From a bacterium (GTDB lineage Bacteria; AUK180): DNA of 64,000 bases. The stretch is from the NCBI GenBank assembly GCA_023144005.1, contig JAGLGN010000005.1, positions 90,749 to 154,748 on the forward strand, given 5' to 3'. Every line of letters begins with the position of its first letter. The first letter of the stretch is position 1. A program made the translations under genes and the position numbers. Shown piece after piece: positions 36,507-45,190 of this stretch. The notes under the pieces were generated by a model. It did not search any database, was not told the DNA's origin, and saw nothing but the letters and a program-made list of their open reading frames with translations.

Positions 36507-37931
36507 CTATCTGTCTGAATTTTGTAGTATTTTAATCTTCTTCAGCCAGAACTTATTATTAAGGTCATGGAATATTTTTCGGGATTTCTCCAGATATTTC
36601 CGGGCATCATCCGGGCGGGCACTTTGCTTTAATACTTCGGAGTAATAATAATATGCCATTGCTAACTCAAGCGGGAAATTAATCACCTTCAAAATTGTCA
36701 TGGATCTTTCAAGTGCTTTTATTGCCGAAAGCAGGGCGCCTTTGATCGAGCAGATCCGCCCTTTCAGTATATAGGCATTTGCGATCATATCATTAGCTTC
36801 CTCTTCAGTGTACGACCCGATCGCCTTATTCGCGAAAACCAGCGCTTCGTCAATGCTTTTGCCGGGCTTTTCCTTGCCGGTGATATTTTTCTCGTTGAAC
36901 TCTTCCACGGCAAGGTCGGCGGAGGCAATATAGGCCTTAACAAGATACTCTTTTGATCCCAGTTCATTTGCCAGAGCGAGCGTCTTTTTAAGATAGGCCC
37001 TTGCTTGGGTAAAGAGCTTGGTTTGCAGTGAGATCATAGTTAGATTTCCCATTGTAATTACCTGGCCGTATTTATCACCGAGCTCCTCCTTGATCTTGAG
37101 GGATTTATTGTAAAACTCAAAGGATTTCTTAATATTTCCGGAATTATAATATGTCCCAGCGATATTATTGTACGACAGGGCAATACCCTGGCGATCCGAT
37201 ACCTCTTTGTAAACTGCAAGCGAATCCAAATAATATCCCAATGCCTTCTCAAATTTTCCATATTGAAAGTAGATAGTACCTAAACCTGAAAGATTCGTTG
37301 CCTGTCCTTGTCTATCGTTGATCATTTTCTGAAGGGAAAGCGATTTTTTATAATATCCCAATGCCTTTTTTTGATCATTCAATCGCGAGTAAATATACCC
37401 TATGGCAAAAAGTACAGCGCCCTCGCTTCTTCTGTCCTGTATCTTTCTATATACTCCGAGAGAATCCTGAAAGATCTTCAATGCTTTCGTGTATTCACCG
37501 AGAATAAAATGTATATTGCCGATATTCTTCATAATATTGGCTTCTATTCCCTCATTGCCAGTGCCATTCAGCAGTTTTGCTGACTTATCAAAATAATGTA
37601 GACTTCGCTTATAATTGCCTTTATAATAGTAATATCTTCCTATATTATTGAAACTCGTACCTAGACCGTGTGGATCATTGTTCTTCCTGTATATGGTATT
37701 GGCGCGGTTGACATATTTAAGCATTGTTTCCCAGTCACTTGTTGAAGCATATACTTCAGATAAATGCATCAGGCACAAGGCCTTATTAATATCGTCCTTA
37801 TATTTTCTGAATATCTTTATGGCCGAGAGACCGTCCGCCTCTGCCTCGCTGTTCTTCCCTATCTGATTATAAACCCTGCATCTTTGTATATATGCACTTA
37901 TACCGCGTTTATGAATGCTCTCCTTGACCAT
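36507..37931 (-). CDS. TPR-repeat protein, probably leaderless
   Basis: A 474-residue protein with ten or more kinesin-light-chain-like TPR units (LGTSFNNIGRYYYYKGNYKR, ATNLSGLGTIYFQYGKFEKA, ALSYNNIAGTYYNSGNIKKS). No other domain or signal peptide is visible. The TATAAT of its promoter ends only 5 nt before the ATG and no ribosome site exists, so the message should be leaderless or the start is further in (next Met is residue 55, inside a repeat). Function unknown. Confidence 0.82.
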   Translation of the reverse strand: MVKESIHKRGISAYIQRCRVYNQIGKNSEAEADGLSAIKIFRKYKDDINKALCLMHLSEVYASTSDWETMLKYVNRANTIYRKNNDPHGLGTSFNNIGRYYYYKGNYKRSLHYFDKSAKLLNGTGNEGIEANIMKNIGNIHFILGEYTKALKIFQDSLGVYRKIQDRRSEGAVLFAIGYIYSRLNDQKKALGYYKKSLSLQKMINDRQGQATNLSGLGTIYFQYGKFEKALGYYLDSLAVYKEVSDRQGIALSYNNIAGTYYNSGNIKKSFEFYNKSLKIKEELGDKYGQVITMGNLTMISLQTKLFTQARAYLKKTLALANELGSKEYLVKAYIASADLAVEEFNEKNITGKEKPGKSIDEALVFANKAIGSYTEEEANDMIANAYILKGRICSIKGALLSAIKALERSMTILKVINFPLELAMAYYYYSEVLKQSARPDDARKYLEKSRKIFHDLNNKFWLKKIKILQNSDR

Positions 37932-37936
37932 GTATG

Positions 37937-37965
37937 ATTATACTGTTTTTGAAAATTACTTACAA
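37937..37965 (-). promoter_or_regulatory. Sigma-70 promoter of the minus-strand TPR gene
   Basis: TTGTAA, 17 nt, TATAAT, CATAC, ATG. The expected transcription start coincides with the start codon. Confidence 0.6.
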
Positions 37966-38059
37966 ATCCAAACAAAAACAAAGAACAAAGGTACCTGATC
38001 TTTATCATATATTTATTTCAGAAAATAGATACAGCCGAAACATGGTTATGCATTCTTTC

Positions 38060-38554
38060 TTAAAACCTGTAAATTACCTCTAATCCTAGTATTGGAACGA
38101 TAGGGACGATATCGTCACCTTCCTCTTCTATCATGTCTTCTATCACCGGATTAATAAATTTTGGACCGTATAGCGCGCCCAGATCAAGAGAAACCGCAAA
38201 TCTTTTTGAACAATTCCAAGTATAACCGAAATTGAAATGGATCGCTTTTATCTCTATGCAGCTGCGACCCTTATCCGCCTCACTTTCTTCATTAAAATAT
38301 ATACCTGTAAAGCTCAGGCCGCCCTGCAGATATGGCTGCCATTTCTTTCCGTCTTTGAAAGAATATCGGATATTCAGAGCAGTGCGCACGATCGGGCCGA
38401 CATTTGTGGGGAATCCTCCCGCTGTGAGGTTCGCCGAGAATGCCGAATTGAATTGTGTGGTCAGTACCAGAGACGGGATGGGTCCTCCGGCAAGATCAAT
38501 CTTGCCGCCAATGCCGAAATTTAGAAGACAAAAAGCTATTATCAAAGCATTCAT
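38060..38554 (-). CDS. Small outer-membrane beta-barrel-like protein
   Basis: A 164-residue protein with an N-terminal signal-like segment (MNALIIAFCLLNFGIGG). Alternating amphipathic strands follow (LVLTTQFNSAFSANLTAGGF, QPYLQGGLSFTGIYF, FNFGYTWNCSKRFAVSLDLG), ending in VIYRF, a terminal aromatic residue as in outer-membrane proteins. GGAGG precedes the ATG. Likely an eight-strand barrel of unknown role; no family named. Confidence 0.7.
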   Translation of the reverse strand: MNALIIAFCLLNFGIGGKIDLAGGPIPSLVLTTQFNSAFSANLTAGGFPTNVGPIVRTALNIRYSFKDGKKWQPYLQGGLSFTGIYFNEESEADKGRSCIEIKAIHFNFGYTWNCSKRFAVSLDLGALYGPKFINPVIEDMIEEEGDDIVPIVPILGLEVIYRF

Positions 38555-38611
38555 TGCACTTCCTCCGTTAGATTATAATTCGGGTTTATTCAGAAATCAA
38601 ATCGACTGAAA

Positions 38612-39181
38612 TTATTTCGATCTCAGATAAGCCGCCATTTGTTTAATGGCCATGCGGCGGTGGGATCCTTTTATCTGTTGATCTTCATCCATTTCACTCC
38701 TCGGCTTGCTGGAGTTTTCCGGGATAAATATGGAATCATACGGAAAGTACTCGTCTAATGTACTTGATGCGCTGAGGGCTATCGTTCCTGAAAAGGTTCC
38801 CGTGAACTGCGAATACCCTACCCCGTCAGCTGTAAATGTCAGAACTGTCTTGTAATGCGCTTTTCTTGATAATCCCTTAACTATCTTTAACATTCCGTCA
38901 ATTCCGACCATCTGATAAAGCACTTTTGTATAGGAGCCGGGAAAATCCTTAAGTCCTTCAAAGATAATCCCGGTATCATCCGTGATCAAAGGAGAATGCA
39001 GTGCCTTCCACGCTTGCTGCGCTTTAAATTTTGATGTTTCTTCAAGGGAAAGTAATTTGGGTTCCATCAGATCCATCTCGTAGAGCCTGGAGCTCAAAGA
39101 GGCTTCTTCCAGTAATATAGTGCTTATCTCGCGAAATTTACTTTTATTTCCCGTAACAACGGTTATTTCAGAACCTTTCAT
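38612..39181 (-). CDS. Non-canonical purine NTP pyrophosphatase (RdgB/HAM1 family)
   Basis: A 189-residue Ham1-like enzyme that cleaves XTP/ITP to monophosphates to keep them out of DNA. Motifs are VVTGNKSKFREI, LITDDTGIIFEGL with the metal-binding acid pair, GTFSGTI, FPYDSIFIPE and the C-terminal SHRRMAIKQM. The loop after DDTGI (LKDFPGSYTKVLYQMVG) is close to the family GxPGxYSxR motif but has SYTK, so it resembles archaeal/eukaryal ITPases more than E. coli RdgB. It overlaps rsmG by 14 nt. Confidence 0.9.
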   Translation of the reverse strand: MKGSEITVVTGNKSKFREISTILLEEASLSSRLYEMDLMEPKLLSLEETSKFKAQQAWKALHSPLITDDTGIIFEGLKDFPGSYTKVLYQMVGIDGMLKIVKGLSRKAHYKTVLTFTADGVGYSQFTGTFSGTIALSASSTLDEYFPYDSIFIPENSSKPRSEMDEDQQIKGSHRRMAIKQMAAYLRSK

Positions 39182-39701
39182 AGATAAGCAGCCTCATTTG
39201 CCCGACCTTTTTATCACTTTTCAAAATGAATGATTCATTTTTAATTATGGCCTCAACCCTTTCACCGCATTGCACATATAGAAGCCCACGGCTTTTGATG
39301 ATGCTGGAAAAATTCTCAAGGACTTTGTCGAGCGTTGCCATTCCCCTTGCAATACCTATGTCAACTTTTATTGGAGTATTCTCAACTCTTGTTTTATGGA
39401 CGGTTATGTTCGTGATCCGATTCTTTCTTACCCACTCCTTCAGGTAATCGGCTTTTTTCCTCACGGATTCTATAAGATGAAAATGACTGTCAGGCAAAGC
39501 AAGAGCGAGAGGGACGCCCGGGATCCCGGCGCCGGTACCGCCATCGGCGATCATCAACGGTCCATGTGATAAAAACGGTATCAGATCCAAAGACGGAATG
39601 ATCAAAATATCATTTATCCTTTCTCTGGTCTTTATTGATGTAACATTAAAAGGTGCCTGCAATATATGGTCAATAAAGGAATCTAATAATTTTTCTGGCA
39701 T
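39168..39701 (-). CDS. rsmG: 16S rRNA (guanine-527-N7)-methyltransferase
   Basis: A short RsmG (177 residues, usual about 205-240). It has the GidB signs FNVTSIKTRERI, the SAM motif IADGGTGAGIPGVPLALALP and HLIESVRKKADYLKEW. The N-terminal helices are trimmed. The start is odd: only 5 nt separate it from an intrinsic terminator hairpin and there is no ribosome site, so expression may depend on terminator read-through or a later internal start. Confidence 0.9.
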   Translation of the reverse strand: MPEKLLDSFIDHILQAPFNVTSIKTRERINDILIIPSLDLIPFLSHGPLMIADGGTGAGIPGVPLALALPDSHFHLIESVRKKADYLKEWVRKNRITNITVHKTRVENTPIKVDIGIARGMATLDKVLENFSSIIKSRGLLYVQCGERVEAIIKNESFILKSDKKVGQMRLLIYERF

Positions 39702-39706
39702 AAATA

Positions 39707-39733
39707 AAAAGGGGAGCCGAACGCTCCCCTTTT
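39707..39733 (-). terminator. Intrinsic terminator downstream of the PorV-like gene
   Basis: AAAAGGGGAGC and GCTCCCCTTTT form an 11-bp perfect stem with a 5-nt loop, followed on the minus strand by a T-rich run. It is a strong Rho-independent terminator 10 nt after the PorV-like stop and 5 nt before the rsmG ATG. The stem has A/T runs on both sides, so it may work in both directions. Confidence 0.88.
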
Positions 39734-39743
39734 ATCGGAAGGA

Positions 39744-40700
39744 TCAAAAGATCATCGCACCTGCTTCTATGGTAACCTTTCCTCCGAAATGTTCCGTCGT
39801 ATTATAGGCGGCGACAATATCCCAGAAAGTACGGCCAACTCTCACCTTCAATCCTAAGCCCGCGGAAAACGGTGAAAATACTGTATTAGTGGTATATCCT
39901 GTATAGAAATACACCATTGAATTGAAGATATATGTCAATGACAAAGAACCGTACATGTCCTGATCCTTATACTGAGCGGCATTGAATTCAAGGACAAATT
40001 TGTTTTTGCCGGCCTGGAACACATCCCAGAGGAGGCCGTATTTCATGACCAAAGGAAGGGTCAATGCATCACTATCTTCGAAATATTGAACATTACTACC
40101 GAAATTCTCGGCTGAAAATGCTATTCTGAGACCCTTCAGGTACTCTTCATTCTCATATGTAAATCCAATATTAAAAAACATTGAATCTATCATATATTCT
40201 TCCAAAGTTTCATAGACATAGCTTGCGGAAGCGCCGAAGGCAAAATTCTTGGTAAGCTGCTTGCCCCATCCAAGGGTTGCCGCCAATGCGTTTCCGGAAA
40301 AGGTTTCTCCGTCTTCGGAAGGATCTACCACATAGCCCCATGGTTTGGTGTACTCGAACTCACCGTAATCGAAGCTTCTGACAACAACGGACAATACTCC
40401 GAGATCATCGCTTATTCTTTTTGCAATGGCTGCATATTGATATCCGGTGTCCAGTATCCAATCAATGCTTCCTGCTCTTATATCGAAATTTCCAAGCTCA
40501 TCGAGTCTCGAAGGATTGATCAGTCCTGCCAATGCCGTATCTATCGAAGCAAGAGAGGTTCCGCCGGTCGCCATATGGGCGCCGCCAACCGGAAGTCTTA
40601 AAAAATCAAATGCCGTTGTTCCGGTTCGGAATGAAAAAGAGGTTCCCGCCCAGACGCTCATGGAAACCAGAACGATCAATGCTATTGTTAGTTTTTTCAT
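39744..40700 (-). CDS. PorV/PorQ-like outer-membrane beta-barrel protein
   Basis: A 318-residue protein with a signal peptide (about 1-18, ending SVWAG) and the PorV-family start (FRTGTTAFDFLRLPVGGAHMATGGTSLASIDT, with INPSRL). Amphipathic strands follow to a terminal phenylalanine (EAGAMIF). PorV-type proteins shuttle or retain type IX cargo at the outer membrane. Its place 9 nt after a gene for a protein with a type IX-like sorting tail supports that link. Confidence 0.83.
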   Translation of the reverse strand: MKKLTIALIVLVSMSVWAGTSFSFRTGTTAFDFLRLPVGGAHMATGGTSLASIDTALAGLINPSRLDELGNFDIRAGSIDWILDTGYQYAAIAKRISDDLGVLSVVVRSFDYGEFEYTKPWGYVVDPSEDGETFSGNALAATLGWGKQLTKNFAFGASASYVYETLEEYMIDSMFFNIGFTYENEEYLKGLRIAFSAENFGSNVQYFEDSDALTLPLVMKYGLLWDVFQAGKNKFVLEFNAAQYKDQDMYGSLSLTYIFNSMVYFYTGYTTNTVFSPFSAGLGLKVRVGRTFWDIVAAYNTTEHFGGKVTIEAGAMIF

Positions 40701-40709
40701 TTTTCCACC

Positions 40710-42692
40710 CTACCTAATTATCATGAATTTGCCGGTGATCTCATCACCGCCATCTCTGGGGAGCACTCTGAATATATATGCTCCGGGAGCCAAGAGCTGC
40801 CCCTTGTCATTATTAAGGTTCCACTCGACCTCAGCAACAGAACTGTAATGTTCGATGGTTCTTACAATAAGGCCGGAAAGCGTATAGACCTTTATGGTAC
40901 ATGAGCCGGGAAGGTGAATAAAATTCACTCTTCTGGAAGAATTTTCCCATGTGGTGTACTGCCCTTCAATATAGGGATTAGGCACAACTTCTACCTTAAG
41001 CTTATACTCTTCAGGTGTTTCTTCGATGTCCCATTTCGGAGTAGCAGGAGTAACATTTGCCAAAGCCGATGAATACGCAGGAGGAATCGGAGGAACTGCC
41101 GTACGGCTTCCAGTATCATACGCACAGACTGAATAATAATATGTAAAACCATTGAAAATCGAAGGATCGTTATCTGTATATTCACCGAAATATGTCGAGT
41201 CCCATGTGGCCTTCTCTAATTCCGAAGCAGGAACGACACCCCAGGTATTGTAAACATATGTTGAATCCAACTGCGCCACAAGAGCATAGTCTCCCAATTC
41301 AATATCTCCCATACCTGTCAGGTTTCGATAAACACGATAGCCGTCCCAGTCCCTTTCACCGGAACTCGGGTCAACGGAGGCCTCTGAACCCACAGAATAC
41401 TCAGGAGAAGGATCATCTATTTCCGTAAAGAATCCCTGTTCACCGGCGGGGAGGGGTTTCGGTATGTAATTTCTATTACGCGACCATTGAATGTAAACCT
41501 CTTTACTGCCGGCTTCCACTGAAAGAAACGGTGACTCCGGCGGAGGATTGGGTATAAGCCAGTCATTGTCCGGATCGCCGTCTTGTGTTGTTTCATATGT
41601 ATTGATCGCAACATCAACATTCGCCTTGAATTTAGTAAGGTCATAGCCCATCGGTGTAGCCCAGGCGATCTCCTTGGTAGCACCGGGAGCAAGATTGAAT
41701 GGCCCTAGTGCAAAAAGGATCCTGGCATCATATTCTTTTGTGTATGAGTAATCGATCTGCTCCGAGAGCATGATGTCCCATACCCAGGCATCTGAGAAAT
41801 TGGCGGTTTCATCATACCCGATCTGAAGATTACAGACCGCAACTTCAGTCGTATCAAATATTGTGATTCCAACAACACCGAAGGTAGCCTCATAACGGGG
41901 ATGGAATATATATGAGGTTCTTATCTCGGGTTCATAATATGAGACATTGTATGCGGCATTGGAATGGTTAACATCAGCATCCATGTAAAGGCCGAAATAA
42001 AATGGGTTCAAGGTCTCCACAGAATCATTGGTCAGCTCAAGAATATGAATGTTAAAATCATCCGCATTCGGATAATTCCATCTTAGCTGACGATGCACTC
42101 CGCTTACGCCAAGGGCTGATTTGCTCTCTGAATCATCGATGAACGACATATAATCAGATTGTGAATATGCTTCCATAAGGTCATCGTTTATCGAAGAAAA
42201 GTAAAAACCGTAAAAACTGGTCAGTCCGTTATAAGAACCGGGATAATAGACCAGTGAATCAATGGGAGATTGAATATCCGAGTCCCAGAGGAAATCCGAG
42301 ACAACTCCCTTTGAGCCCCACATGATATTGTGGTCATACACGACCTGCCCGACCTGCTGGTCGCCCAGATTCTTAGGGTACTGCCAACCTGCAAAAAGAG
42401 GTGCCCAGCCACCGAATGATGCCGGATTGGCCATTGTGCCGTACCACCAGGCATTTGAGCCGGCTGTTATCGCGTAATTACCGTAACAGTCATTGTACAT
42501 TGACGCGTTCAAGGATACCCAGATAGAATCATGAGCAATGACATAATAACAGAAGTAGAAAGGCCCCTTGTTTTCATCTTCCAATCTCGGATTGAAAGCA
42601 GGGTTCTGACCCTTCAACGATTTCGCAATTGGCATAATGCCAATTGTGAAGATAAGTAATAGAATGAAAAGGACGCTTAGCCTTTTATTCAT
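40710..42692 (-). CDS. Secreted protein with fibronectin-like region and C-terminal sorting domain
   Basis: A 660-residue exported protein: signal peptide about 1-24 (LFILLLIFTIGIMPIA), a large beta-rich N-terminal domain with many Trp/Tyr (about 30-380). A fibronectin-III-like region follows (AGSKEVYIQWSRN, WDGYRVYRNL, TYYYSVCAYD). It ends in a FlgD-like/type IX-like tail (VVPNPYIEGQ, LPGSCTIKVYTLSGLIVRTI, LAPGAYIFRVLP). No enzymatic motif found. Strong promoter and GGAGG site. Likely abundant surface protein exported together with the PorV-like partner downstream. Confidence 0.83.
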   Translation of the reverse strand: MNKRLSVLFILLLIFTIGIMPIAKSLKGQNPAFNPRLEDENKGPFYFCYYVIAHDSIWVSLNASMYNDCYGNYAITAGSNAWWYGTMANPASFGGWAPLFAGWQYPKNLGDQQVGQVVYDHNIMWGSKGVVSDFLWDSDIQSPIDSLVYYPGSYNGLTSFYGFYFSSINDDLMEAYSQSDYMSFIDDSESKSALGVSGVHRQLRWNYPNADDFNIHILELTNDSVETLNPFYFGLYMDADVNHSNAAYNVSYYEPEIRTSYIFHPRYEATFGVVGITIFDTTEVAVCNLQIGYDETANFSDAWVWDIMLSEQIDYSYTKEYDARILFALGPFNLAPGATKEIAWATPMGYDLTKFKANVDVAINTYETTQDGDPDNDWLIPNPPPESPFLSVEAGSKEVYIQWSRNRNYIPKPLPAGEQGFFTEIDDPSPEYSVGSEASVDPSSGERDWDGYRVYRNLTGMGDIELGDYALVAQLDSTYVYNTWGVVPASELEKATWDSTYFGEYTDNDPSIFNGFTYYYSVCAYDTGSRTAVPPIPPAYSSALANVTPATPKWDIEETPEEYKLKVEVVPNPYIEGQYTTWENSSRRVNFIHLPGSCTIKVYTLSGLIVRTIEHYSSVAEVEWNLNNDKGQLLAPGAYIFRVLPRDGGDEITGKFMIIR

Positions 42693-42717
42693 AACAGTCC
42701 TCCTAATAATTTTTAAT

Positions 42718-42746
42718 ATTATAGCAAAACTTTATATAGTAGTCAA
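42718..42746 (-). promoter_or_regulatory. Sigma-70 promoter of the secreted-protein/PorV operon
   Basis: TTGACT, 17 nt, TATAAT on the minus strand, then a short leader with AGGAGG before ATG. Confidence 0.75.
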
Positions 42747-42775
42747 GAATAATATAGTGTTCTGGCTCACAAATT

Positions 42776-43030
42776 CGATAACAATGGTTGAGAGGGGCAC
42801 AAGGGCACAAGTGACACGCTTCGCAGTGGACCCAGGTACAAGTGGCCCCAGTGGAACAGGGGGGAAGGGGCAAGGCACAAGTGTGTAAAGGAAAAGGAAA
42901 CACATCCGTAACCGGAAAATCGTTTAAGATAAGAATTTCTTTGTATTACTTTCCAATTATTCATTGTATTTACCCACTTCGTCCTTCGAACCTCGTACGC
43001 TGTACTGCTTTTATCGCCTCTATCGTCTAT
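42776..43030 (-). repeat. Dispersed intergenic element, copy D (reverse), filling the 42.7-43.0 kb gap
   Basis: Read on the minus strand it has GACGATAGAGGCGATAAAA (like copy A head), an extra stretch of about 70 bp, the core ATTTTCCGGTTACGGATGTG, then tail words CTTGTGCC, CCACTTGTACC, TGGGTCCACTGCGAAGC and GTGTCACTTGTGCC. No gene is seen in this 345-nt gap other than the promoter of the secreted protein. Confidence 0.7.
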
Positions 43031-43037
43031 TTACAAA

Positions 43038-44336
43038 TCAGATCACAGCTATTTTGGAGTTTAGCCGAAGAGCTGCAACTTGAATAACATCTTTTACATT
43101 TGATAAAAGAGGCGAGTAAGGAAGGTCAGCATCTATTAAAGAAGAAAGTGGAGTTTCCAATAAAGCGGCCAAGAGATAAATTCTTCGGAGAGCATCGCCA
43201 TGTCCCCAGAATTCACAACCTTTGATAATGCCCTTCCTCGAAGAGAACAATCTGACATTAACCTCACCCGCAATTGCGTCCAATGCGGAAGCTTTATGTG
43301 ATGTGTATTTTTCTGAAATGATCTCCTCCGAGCTCCGGGTTATTCCGGTTCTACCGATTTGAAATTCACCCAGTTTCAGCACTTGTGATCCGAAGACCTT
43401 AAGGCCTCGGGAGGCAAATCCCAATGCACTTTCACCCGCGATAACCCCTGCTCGGTTGGCATATGTTCCCATGGGCCGATATTCATTTAGACCTGTTTGC
43501 GTGTTGATATACGAAGCACAGTCGCCGGCGGCGAAGATATGCTCATCCGAGGTCTGCATTCTATAATTTACTTTGATCGCGCCATTTTTCACTTTTGCGA
43601 TATCAATAAAGTCGGTATTAGGGAGAACACCTGTACACACGAACAGTGCATCACACTCGACAACCCCTTTCGAAGTTCTTGCTTTTCCGTCTTGGGAAAC
43701 TCCATGGAAAAGAGTATTTTCATATATTTCGATATTTCTATCACTTAAATAGGCAAGCGTATCAGTTCTCAAATCATCAGAATATCCGGGAAGTATCCGC
43801 TCTCCTTCTAAAATTACGGCACCGACTCCGGCTTCCTGCAATTCAAGCGCGGTTTCAAGTCCCGCAAAGCCGCCGCCGATAACCAAAGCTTTTTTGATCC
43901 CGCCGTCATCGATCATCTTCTTCGCATTGAAGAATTGCTCGGGCACCGGAACAAATGAAGGAAGGGAATAAGAGGCCTCTGCATAGGAAGCCCCGGAGGC
44001 AATTATCAATCTGTCGTAATGGATCTTTTCTACATTGCCACCTTTTTTGAAAAGAACGATTTTCTGCGAACTGTTGATCTTTATCACCTCGGCAGCAATG
44101 ATCACTTCCGGACCACGGGTTGCGGTATATACCTCAGGCGTCAGATGAATGATATCTTGCATAGAGGCTATCTTGCCACTCAATATATAAGGGATCGAAC
44201 AATTGGAGTAGGAAATATAGTTCTTCCTTTCCAAAACGGTAACTTCGGTTTCGGGAGAAAGTCGTTTGATCTGTGCGCCGGCAGACAATCCGGCTGCGTC
44301 ACCGCCTATTATGACGATCTTCAACCGATCTCTCAT
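43038..44336 (-). CDS. CoA-disulfide reductase/NADH oxidase-like flavoprotein
   Basis: A 432-residue class III pyridine nucleotide-disulfide oxidoreductase. N-terminal FAD loop VIIGGDAAGLSAGAQIKR, single active cysteine in YISYSNCSIPYILSG, NAD loop ALVIGGGFAGLETALEL, second FAD motif EHIFAAGDCASY and a C-terminal dimerisation domain. With one active Cys it should reduce CoA disulfide, persulfide or O2 with NAD(P)H. No rhodanese domain is fused. Its ATG overlaps the xpt stop by 4 nt, an odd pairing of a redox enzyme with purine salvage. Confidence 0.9.
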   Translation of the reverse strand: MRDRLKIVIIGGDAAGLSAGAQIKRLSPETEVTVLERKNYISYSNCSIPYILSGKIASMQDIIHLTPEVYTATRGPEVIIAAEVIKINSSQKIVLFKKGGNVEKIHYDRLIIASGASYAEASYSLPSFVPVPEQFFNAKKMIDDGGIKKALVIGGGFAGLETALELQEAGVGAVILEGERILPGYSDDLRTDTLAYLSDRNIEIYENTLFHGVSQDGKARTSKGVVECDALFVCTGVLPNTDFIDIAKVKNGAIKVNYRMQTSDEHIFAAGDCASYINTQTGLNEYRPMGTYANRAGVIAGESALGFASRGLKVFGSQVLKLGEFQIGRTGITRSSEEIISEKYTSHKASALDAIAGEVNVRLFSSRKGIIKGCEFWGHGDALRRIYLLAALLETPLSSLIDADLPYSPLLSNVKDVIQVAALRLNSKIAVI

Positions 44337-44926
44337 ATAAATTCAATGAGCCCTGTTTCATCCATATTGGAAATTCTCACGCTGGAATAGAGATCCAAGT
44401 CCGGATATTTCTCACTTAATAGATCACGCCCCGGCAAGAAACTATTCTCAATGATAGCCCCCATTCCCACTACCTTGGCGCCAGAGGTCGCCATGATCTC
44501 CATTAACGCCAATGAAGTCGCGCCCGTTGCCAGGAAATCGTCAACGATATATACATTATCTGAAGGGCTTAAATATCTTGATGAAATGATTATCTCGACC
44601 TCGTTCATCTTTGTGGGAGAAACTATCTTTCTGGAATAAAGCGGCTCGATCAATGTAATGGGAATTTTTTTACGCGCAAAGACCATGGGAAGATCCATCT
44701 TGAGCGCCATGAGGGTTCCCACTACTATGCCCGATGTTTCAATGGTTACTATCTTATCTATTTTGTCAAACAGGGACACTTCTCTCAGATGATCAATAAT
44801 ATCATCCGCAACTCTGTCCATAAGGCCCACATCCACCTGATGATCCATAAAGGAATCCACTTTCAGAATTTCGCCCTTCTCTATCACCATACCTTCCTTC
44901 AATATCTTCTCTTTTAATTCCTTCAT
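44333..44926 (-). CDS. xpt: Xanthine phosphoribosyltransferase
   Basis: Purine salvage enzyme that joins xanthine to PRPP giving XMP. The 197-residue protein matches B. subtilis Xpt throughout: VDSFMDHQVDVGLMDRV, KIVTIETSGIVVGTLMALKM, PMVFARKK, the PRPP loop VYIVDDFLATGATS and IIENSFLPGRDLL. ATG at 44926 is better spaced from GGGAGG than the first ATG at 44929. No guanine-riboswitch consensus was found in the short leader. Confidence 0.93.
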   Translation of the reverse strand: MKELKEKILKEGMVIEKGEILKVDSFMDHQVDVGLMDRVADDIIDHLREVSLFDKIDKIVTIETSGIVVGTLMALKMDLPMVFARKKIPITLIEPLYSRKIVSPTKMNEVEIIISSRYLSPSDNVYIVDDFLATGATSLALMEIMATSGAKVVGMGAIIENSFLPGRDLLSEKYPDLDLYSSVRISNMDETGLIEFI

Positions 44927-44956
44927 CATGACCTCCCTAGTGTATGTTTCATGATT

Positions 44957-44985
44957 ATTTTACCCTTTACATCTCTTTTTTGCAA
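44957..44985 (-). promoter_or_regulatory. Sigma-70 promoter of xpt
   Basis: TTGCAA, 17 nt, TAAAAT on the minus strand, about 30 nt before the xpt ATG. The leader is too short for a purine riboswitch. Confidence 0.6.
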
Positions 44986-45161
44986 GACAGCGAACTTCGC
45001 CAGTTTACTCCAATATATAACAGATTATCGGATATGCGCCGGAAATCTCTTGATATATTGGGATAAACCCCTTTTTGTCATGTACCGAAAATTACTCCGG
45101 GGGTCGAGAATTCCTATATGCTTTTAGGTTCGCAGGCCATAAGTTTTTTTTAATAAATAAC
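44986..45161. other. Non-coding part of the xpt-nrdD divergent region
   Basis: The whole 314-nt region between xpt and nrdD holds the two promoters and NrdR-like boxes listed separately. In the remaining 176 nt no ORF, RNA fold or clear repeat was recognised; a run of eight T followed by AT-rich sequence lies just before the nrdD -35. Confidence 0.5.
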
Positions 45162-45190
45162 TTGACAAGAGCAAAATAAAACTATATATT
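45162..45190 (+). promoter_or_regulatory. Sigma-70 promoter of nrdDG
   Basis: TTGACA (perfect), 17 nt, TATATT, preceded by an AT-rich tract. The first NrdR-like box covers the -10. Confidence 0.75.

Noticed and set aside
42637-43087. Small ORFs in the 42.7-43.0 kb gap
   Set aside because: They translate the dispersed repeat element and its word-like tail; no domain, ribosome site or conserved start.
44930-45000. Guanine riboswitch in front of xpt
   Set aside because: The predicted transcript leader is only about 25 nt and lacks the conserved purine-aptamer bases.
45040-45125. Head of the dispersed element near 45.1 kb (CTCCGGGGG...TTCCTATATG)
   Set aside because: Only a loose likeness to the head motif, with no core or tail following.
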